Below, one piece after another: positions 59,970 through 64,000 of a DNA stretch of 64,000 nucleotides. Under the pieces are notes generated by a model, which saw nothing but the letters and a program-made list of their open reading frames with translations, was not told where the DNA came from and made no database searches. Each line of letters opens with the position of its first letter. Position 1 is the first letter of the stretch. A program made the position numbers and the translations under genes. This stretch comes from Oceanibacterium hippocampi (GTDB lineage: Bacteria; Pseudomonadota; Alphaproteobacteria; Sneathiellales; Sneathiellaceae), in the NCBI RefSeq assembly GCF_900172325.1, contig NZ_FWFR01000004.1:1-64000 (forward strand). Reading direction: 5' to 3'.

Positions 59970-61760
59970 ATGCCCGAGTATAAGGCGCCGATCGCAGACA
60001 TCCGCTTTGTTCTCGAGGAGTATCTCGAGGTCAGCCGCTACGCGGCTCTGCAAGGCTTCGACGGTCTCGACGCGGATGACATCGCCGCGCTGCTCGAAGG
60101 CGCGGCGCGGATCTGCGAAGGCGTCGCGCAACCCCTCAACCGGGTCGGGGACGAGGTAGGCTGCCGTTTCCGCGATGGCGAGGTCACGACGCCGCCGGGT
60201 TTCCGCGAGGCCTATCGCGCCTTCGCCGAGGGCGGCTGGATCGGCCTCGCCCTCGACTCCCGCTACGGTGGAAAAGGGCTCCCCGGCGTTCTCTCGGAAG
60301 CCGTCTACGAGGTGCTGTCAGGCGCCAACATGGCCTTCAGCGGCTACATCGAGTTGAGCGAGGCGGTCTTTACCGCCATCCACGCCGCCGGCAGCGAGGA
60401 GCAGAAGCGCCTCTATCTCGGTAAGCTGTCAGGCGGCGAGTGGACGGGGGCCATGCACCTGACCGAACCGCAGGCGGGTTCCGACCTCCGTCTCGTGCGG
60501 ACCCGGGCCGAGCCGCAGGCCGACGGCACCTACCGGATCACCGGCAGCAAGACGTTCATCACCAACGCGGAGCATGACCTGGCGCCCAACATCGTCAATC
60601 TGGTCCTCGCGCGCATTTCGGGCGCGCCGGATGGCGGCGGCGGGCTCAGCCTCTTCATCGTTCCCAAGTATCTGCCGGACGAGAACGACGAGCCCGGCGA
60701 ACGTAACGCCGTCCGCTGCCTCTCGATCGAACACAAGATGGGACTGCGGGCGGCGCCCACCGGGGTCATCGCCTACGACGGTGCGACGGGCTTCCTTGTT
60801 GGCGAGCCGAACCGGGGTCTCGCCGCGATGTTCGTGATGGTCAACGACGCCCGGCTCGGTGTCGCCCTGCAGGGCCTGAGCATCGCCGAAGCGGCCTACC
60901 AGAACGCCGCCGCCTACGCGAAGGAGCGCCTTCAGGGCCGTCCGGTCGCGGGCGTGCCCGGCGGCAATCGTGACGCCGTTCCGATCGTCGATCACCCGGA
61001 CGTGCGCCGCATGCTGCTCGTCATGCGGTCCTTTACCGAGGGCGCACGGGCGCTGGGCCTCTGGGTGGCGTTGCAGATCGATCTGTCGAAGCGGGCTGCC
61101 GACCCGGCGGAGCGCGCCCGGGCCGACCGCCTGGTCGCGCTGCTCACGCCGGTCATCAAGGCGCATTTCACCGACGGCGGATTCGAGGTCGCCGATCTCG
61201 CGATCCAGTGTTTCGGCGGCTACGGCTATATTCGCGAGACGGGGATCGAGCAGTTCCTGCGCGACGTCCGGATCACGCGCATCTACGAAGGCACCAACGG
61301 CATCCAGGCGCTCGATCTCGTGCGCCGCAAGCTGACCCTCGATGACGGCGCGGCGCTCGCGGAATTCCTCGCGCTGGTGGCCGACGATATCGCTGCGGCC
61401 CGCGCGATCCCGGCACTGGAAAGCGAGGCGGCCGCGGTTGCCCGCGCGCTTTCCGACGCGCAAGAAGCGGCCGACTGGATGCGTGGAAGGTTGCCCGAAG
61501 GCCTCCTTGATCCGGCCGGCGGCGCGACCGATTTCCTTCGCCTCTTCGGTCTGCTGGCGATGGGCTGGACCTGGTTGCGGGTTCTCGTGATCACCGAGCG
61601 GCGTTCGGCCCGGCGCCCGGAGGGCGACCGCACCATGCGGGCCAAGCAGATGACCGGGCGTTTCTACATTCTCCGCATGCTTCCCGAGACGGACATGCTC
61701 AAACGGCGAGCAACGATGGGGGCGGCGGACCTCATGGCGCTCGCTGCCGAAGATTTCTGA
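59970..61760 (+). CDS. Long acyl-CoA dehydrogenase
   Basis: This 596-residue protein is about 200 longer than classical members. It has an N-terminal helical extension (VLEEYLEVSRYAALQGFDGL), HLTEPQAGSDLRLVRTRAEP, and YGYIRETGIEQFLRDVRITR before YEGTNGIQ with the catalytic-region glutamate. A C-terminal domain (about 465-596) closes it. This matches the AidB/long-chain-like branch. It oxidises an acyl-CoA with FAD. Confidence 0.88.
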   Translation: MPEYKAPIADIRFVLEEYLEVSRYAALQGFDGLDADDIAALLEGAARICEGVAQPLNRVGDEVGCRFRDGEVTTPPGFREAYRAFAEGGWIGLALDSRYGGKGLPGVLSEAVYEVLSGANMAFSGYIELSEAVFTAIHAAGSEEQKRLYLGKLSGGEWTGAMHLTEPQAGSDLRLVRTRAEPQADGTYRITGSKTFITNAEHDLAPNIVNLVLARISGAPDGGGGLSLFIVPKYLPDENDEPGERNAVRCLSIEHKMGLRAAPTGVIAYDGATGFLVGEPNRGLAAMFVMVNDARLGVALQGLSIAEAAYQNAAAYAKERLQGRPVAGVPGGNRDAVPIVDHPDVRRMLLVMRSFTEGARALGLWVALQIDLSKRAADPAERARADRLVALLTPVIKAHFTDGGFEVADLAIQCFGGYGYIRETGIEQFLRDVRITRIYEGTNGIQALDLVRRKLTLDDGAALAEFLALVADDIAAARAIPALESEAAAVARALSDAQEAADWMRGRLPEGLLDPAGGATDFLRLFGLLAMGWTWLRVLVITERRSARRPEGDRTMRAKQMTGRFYILRMLPETDMLKRRATMGAADLMALAAEDF

Positions 61761-61809
61761 ACAGCGTGTACCCGATGAAAGTCATCGGGAAAGGGAGGCT
61801 TTGCGGCCC

Positions 61810-63315
61810 ATGTCGGCATCGATACTGAACCAGATCCCGGAGAACCGGCTGCATTATGGCGGCCGCTGGCAGGCACCCTCGGGGAGCGGACGGCTCGCGG
61901 TGCGCAGCCCGGCGACGGGCGAGCCGATCGCCACCATCGCGCTGGCCGACGACGAGGATGTCGCCCGGGCCGCGGCCGCGGCGCAGACAGGCTTCGAGGC
62001 CTGGTCGGCGCTCGATACGGCCGAGCGCGCGCGGCACATGAACGCGCTCGCGGCGATCATGCGGGAGCGGATGCAGGATCTCGCCGAGCTCGAATCGCTG
62101 GTGACCGGGCGGGCAATCCGGGAGATGCGGGCACAAATGTCCCGGATCCCCGAATGGCTGGAGTATTTCGCGGCCATTGCCCAGGGCCTGGAGGGTGAAG
62201 CCAACCGCGTCAAGGGCGGTCTCGTGACGCTGACGCAGTACGAGCCGCTGGGCGTGGTCGGCCTGCTCACATCCTGGAACCACCCGGCCCTGATCCTCGT
62301 CAAGAAGCTCTCGGTTGCACTTGCCGCGGGCAATGCCTGCCTGGTCAAGCCGTCCGAGCTCGCGCCGCTGTCGCCGCTCCTCATCGCCGAATGGTGCGTC
62401 GAGGCGGGCCTTCCGGACGGCGTCGTCAACGTGGTGACCGGCGACGGCCGAGCCGGCGCGGCCGTCTGCGCTGCCAGGGAAGTCGGCATGGTCGACCTGA
62501 CCGGCGGGACGGCGACCGGTCGCAAGGTCGCGGCGGTCGCGGCGGAACGCCTGATCCCCTGCACGCTGGAACTCGGCGGCAAGGCGCCGGTGATCGTCTG
62601 GGACGACGTCCCGGTCGAGGAAGCGGCTGCCGGCGCGGTCTTTTCGGCCTTCGTCGCCTCCGGTCAGACCTGCGTCTCGGGCTCCCGCTTTCTCGTCAAG
62701 CGGAGCATCCACGACGCTTTCGTCGCGGCTCTGAAGGCCCGGGCCGACGCACTCCGCGTCGGCGATCCCGCCGATCCGGCAACCGACATGGGGCCGGTCA
62801 TCTCGGCGGCCTCGGCGGAACGATGCTTCGCCTATATCGAAAGCGCGAAGGCAGACGGCGCCCGGCTCGTCGCCGGTGGCGCGAAGCCGTCACTGCCGGC
62901 GCCGTTCGACGCGGGTCATTTCGTCCCGCCCACGGTGTTCGCGGATGTCGATCCGGCGCACAGGCTGTTCCGCGAGGAAATCTTCGGGCCGGTGATCGCG
63001 GTGACGCCCTTCGACGATGAGGATGACGCGATCCGGCTCGCGAACGACAGCCCGTTCGGACTCGGCGCCAGCATCTGGACCCGTGATATCGGCCGGGCCC
63101 ATCGCCTCGCGGCAACGGTCCGCGCCGGCGTGATCTGGATCAACGATCATCACAAGAACGACCCGCGGTCGATCTGGGGCGGCTTCGGCGAAAGCGGCTA
63201 TGGCAAGGAAAACGGCTGGGACGCCCTCAGGAGCCGGATGCGGAAGCGGAGCGTGGTCATCCGCACCGCGTCCCGGTTCGACGACTGGTTCGCCGGTGGC
63301 GCGCGCTATGGCTGA
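61810..63315 (+). CDS. Aldehyde dehydrogenase
   Basis: This 501-residue NAD(P)-dependent enzyme has LTSWNHPALILVKKLSVALA, the glutamate in CTLELGGKAPVIVWDD, the catalytic cysteine in ASGQTCVSGSRFLVK, and EEIFGPVIAVTPFDDEDDAI. It oxidises an aldehyde to the acid. ATG 61810 is preferred over the TTG at 61801, which is only two bases from the GGGAGG site. Confidence 0.9.
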   Translation: MSASILNQIPENRLHYGGRWQAPSGSGRLAVRSPATGEPIATIALADDEDVARAAAAAQTGFEAWSALDTAERARHMNALAAIMRERMQDLAELESLVTGRAIREMRAQMSRIPEWLEYFAAIAQGLEGEANRVKGGLVTLTQYEPLGVVGLLTSWNHPALILVKKLSVALAAGNACLVKPSELAPLSPLLIAEWCVEAGLPDGVVNVVTGDGRAGAAVCAAREVGMVDLTGGTATGRKVAAVAAERLIPCTLELGGKAPVIVWDDVPVEEAAAGAVFSAFVASGQTCVSGSRFLVKRSIHDAFVAALKARADALRVGDPADPATDMGPVISAASAERCFAYIESAKADGARLVAGGAKPSLPAPFDAGHFVPPTVFADVDPAHRLFREEIFGPVIAVTPFDDEDDAIRLANDSPFGLGASIWTRDIGRAHRLAATVRAGVIWINDHHKNDPRSIWGGFGESGYGKENGWDALRSRMRKRSVVIRTASRFDDWFAGGARYG

Positions 63316-63627
63316 CCGGGGAGGATCTATTGCGGGTATCTGTTCGACCTCAGTTTGTATGCAATTCTTTCAAAATTGTGCATCAAAAGAATTGTTCTGA
63401 ACACGATGACCGCGTAAGCTTTTGTTTAAGCAGGCAAGCCTGTCTCGGAAAAGCCGGAAACGAAAAATATTCCCGGCCCGACACGGCAAAAGACAGAAGC
63501 GGCCTGCAGGGGGCCGAACAGGCAAGCGATGCGACAGGATCCGGACGCATCGGTCGATCCTGGCCGACAGGAAACTGGCGGTCGGAGAAGGCAGATCCGG
63601 GGCTGTCCTAACCAGGGAGACAGGGTG
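63316..63627 (+). other. Leader region of the NMT1-type ABC gene, with a possible operator; no gene seen
   Basis: These 312 bases contain TTGTATGCAA at 63355-63364, one base off TTGTATACAA, and the related TTGTGCATCAA some 20 bases on. This suggests control by the FCD regulator. Open frames here show no recognisable motifs. The first 130 bases are AT-richer than the surroundings. Confidence 0.5.
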
Positions 63628-64000
63628 ATGCGAGTATCGGAGCGGAAGATATCCAGGCGGTTCATGATGACCGTTCTGGGGGGAGTTGCCACGGCGGCGG
63701 TCATGGTGTCGGGAATCAGCAGCGCGATGGCGCTCGAGAAAGTCTCGATGCGGCTGAAATGGCTGACGCAGGCCCAGTTCGTCGGCTTCTATGTGGCCAA
63801 GGCGAAGGGATTCTACGAGGAAGAAGGTCTCGACCTCACGATCAATCCCGGCGGACCGAACCTGAACGGCGAGTCGCTCGTCGCGTCGGGCGCGGAGAAC
63901 TTCGCGGTCGCTGGCGGCGCCGAGAACATGCTGAAGAGCCGCGCCAAGGGATTGCCGAACGTGGGCATTGGCATGATGCTGCAGCGGACCCCGTCCGCCT
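63628..64000 (+). CDS. ABC transporter substrate-binding protein, NMT1/THI5-like (3' end outside window)
   Basis: An open frame from ATG 63628 runs past the window end, giving at least 124 residues. It has a twin-arginine-like start (RKISRRFMMTVLGGVATAAV, cut near SAMA), then VSMRLKWLTQAQFVGFYVAK, KGFYEEEGLDLTINPGGPN and AVAGGAENMLKSRAKG. These are typical of NMT1/THI5-like binding proteins for pyrimidines, riboflavin, sulfonates or similar compounds. AGGGAGA lies upstream. Permease and ATPase genes would be expected to the right. Confidence 0.87.
   Translation, partial: MRVSERKISRRFMMTVLGGVATAAVMVSGISSAMALEKVSMRLKWLTQAQFVGFYVAKAKGFYEEEGLDLTINPGGPNLNGESLVASGAENFAVAGGAENMLKSRAKGLPNVGIGMMLQRTPSA

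Noticed and set aside
1-64000. CRISPR arrays, tRNA or rRNA genes
   Set aside because: No regularly spaced repeats, no cloverleaf or rRNA-like sequence was noticed by eye; a dedicated tRNA search could still find a missed one.

Overview
This 64 kb window comes from a GC-rich genome, most likely an alphaproteobacterium with a marine, Rhodospirillales-like lifestyle. The gene content suggests this: three TRAP carboxylate transporters, several MmgE/PrpD and CaiB/BaiF enzymes, a BCCT choline transporter and a CIO-type cytochrome bd. The assignment is an inference from gene content only. No rRNA or tRNA gene was seen.

Layout. (1) 1-5571: the window opens inside the right end of an IS3-family element (1-127). 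It cuts off the 5' part of a sugar-type ABC ATPase gene. A fused double permease, a PuuE-like polysaccharide-deacetylase-fold hydrolase and an L-asparaginase follow. This stretch looks lower in GC than the rest. (2) 6088-9796: stand-alone genes for a membrane EEP-family hydrolase, an adenylate cyclase/TolB-like/TPR protein and a small sulfotransferase. (3) 9968-15701: an IclR regulator divergent from a ThDP-dependent enzyme, a polar amino-acid ABC transporter and a type II haloacid dehalogenase.

(4) 15.9-40.7 kb is the core of the window. Six copies of a palindrome, TTGTCCGGACAA, most in the form ATTTGTCCGGACAAAT, lie in promoter regions. They flank three TRAP transporters (one with fused DctQM), a racemase-fold protein, a PrpD/CoA-ligase/amidase operon, a CoA-transferase plus GntR/UTRA regulator operon, an enoyl-CoA hydratase gene and a seven-gene operon. 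The seven-gene operon encodes a PuuE-like hydrolase, PrpD, a CitE-like lyase, MaoC, acyl-CoA dehydrogenase and two CaiB proteins. Its content resembles the itaconate (ict-ich-ccl) loci of Pseudomonas. The model is uptake of a carboxylate or its amide/imide, hydrolysis to a free acid, CoA activation, hydration by MaoC and cleavage by the CitE-like lyase. All of this would be repressed by the GntR protein encoded inside the cluster.

(5) 41.3-53.7 kb holds stress and respiration genes: a disulfide oxidoreductase, an HxlR/quinone-reductase pair, choline transporter and dehydrogenase, an MscS channel with an unknown 428-residue partner, and cydAB with a 35-residue DUF2474-type small subunit that lies just inside the end of cydB. 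(6) 53.9-64 kb is a second catabolic regulon around a GntR/FCD regulator, with TTGTATACAA-like sites. Its genes encode an atypical SDR, an aminotransferase, an alpha/beta hydrolase, an M20 amidohydrolase, a 2OG-Fe(II)-type oxygenase, an acyl-CoA dehydrogenase, an aldehyde dehydrogenase and, cut by the window end, an NMT1/THI5-like ABC substrate-binding protein.
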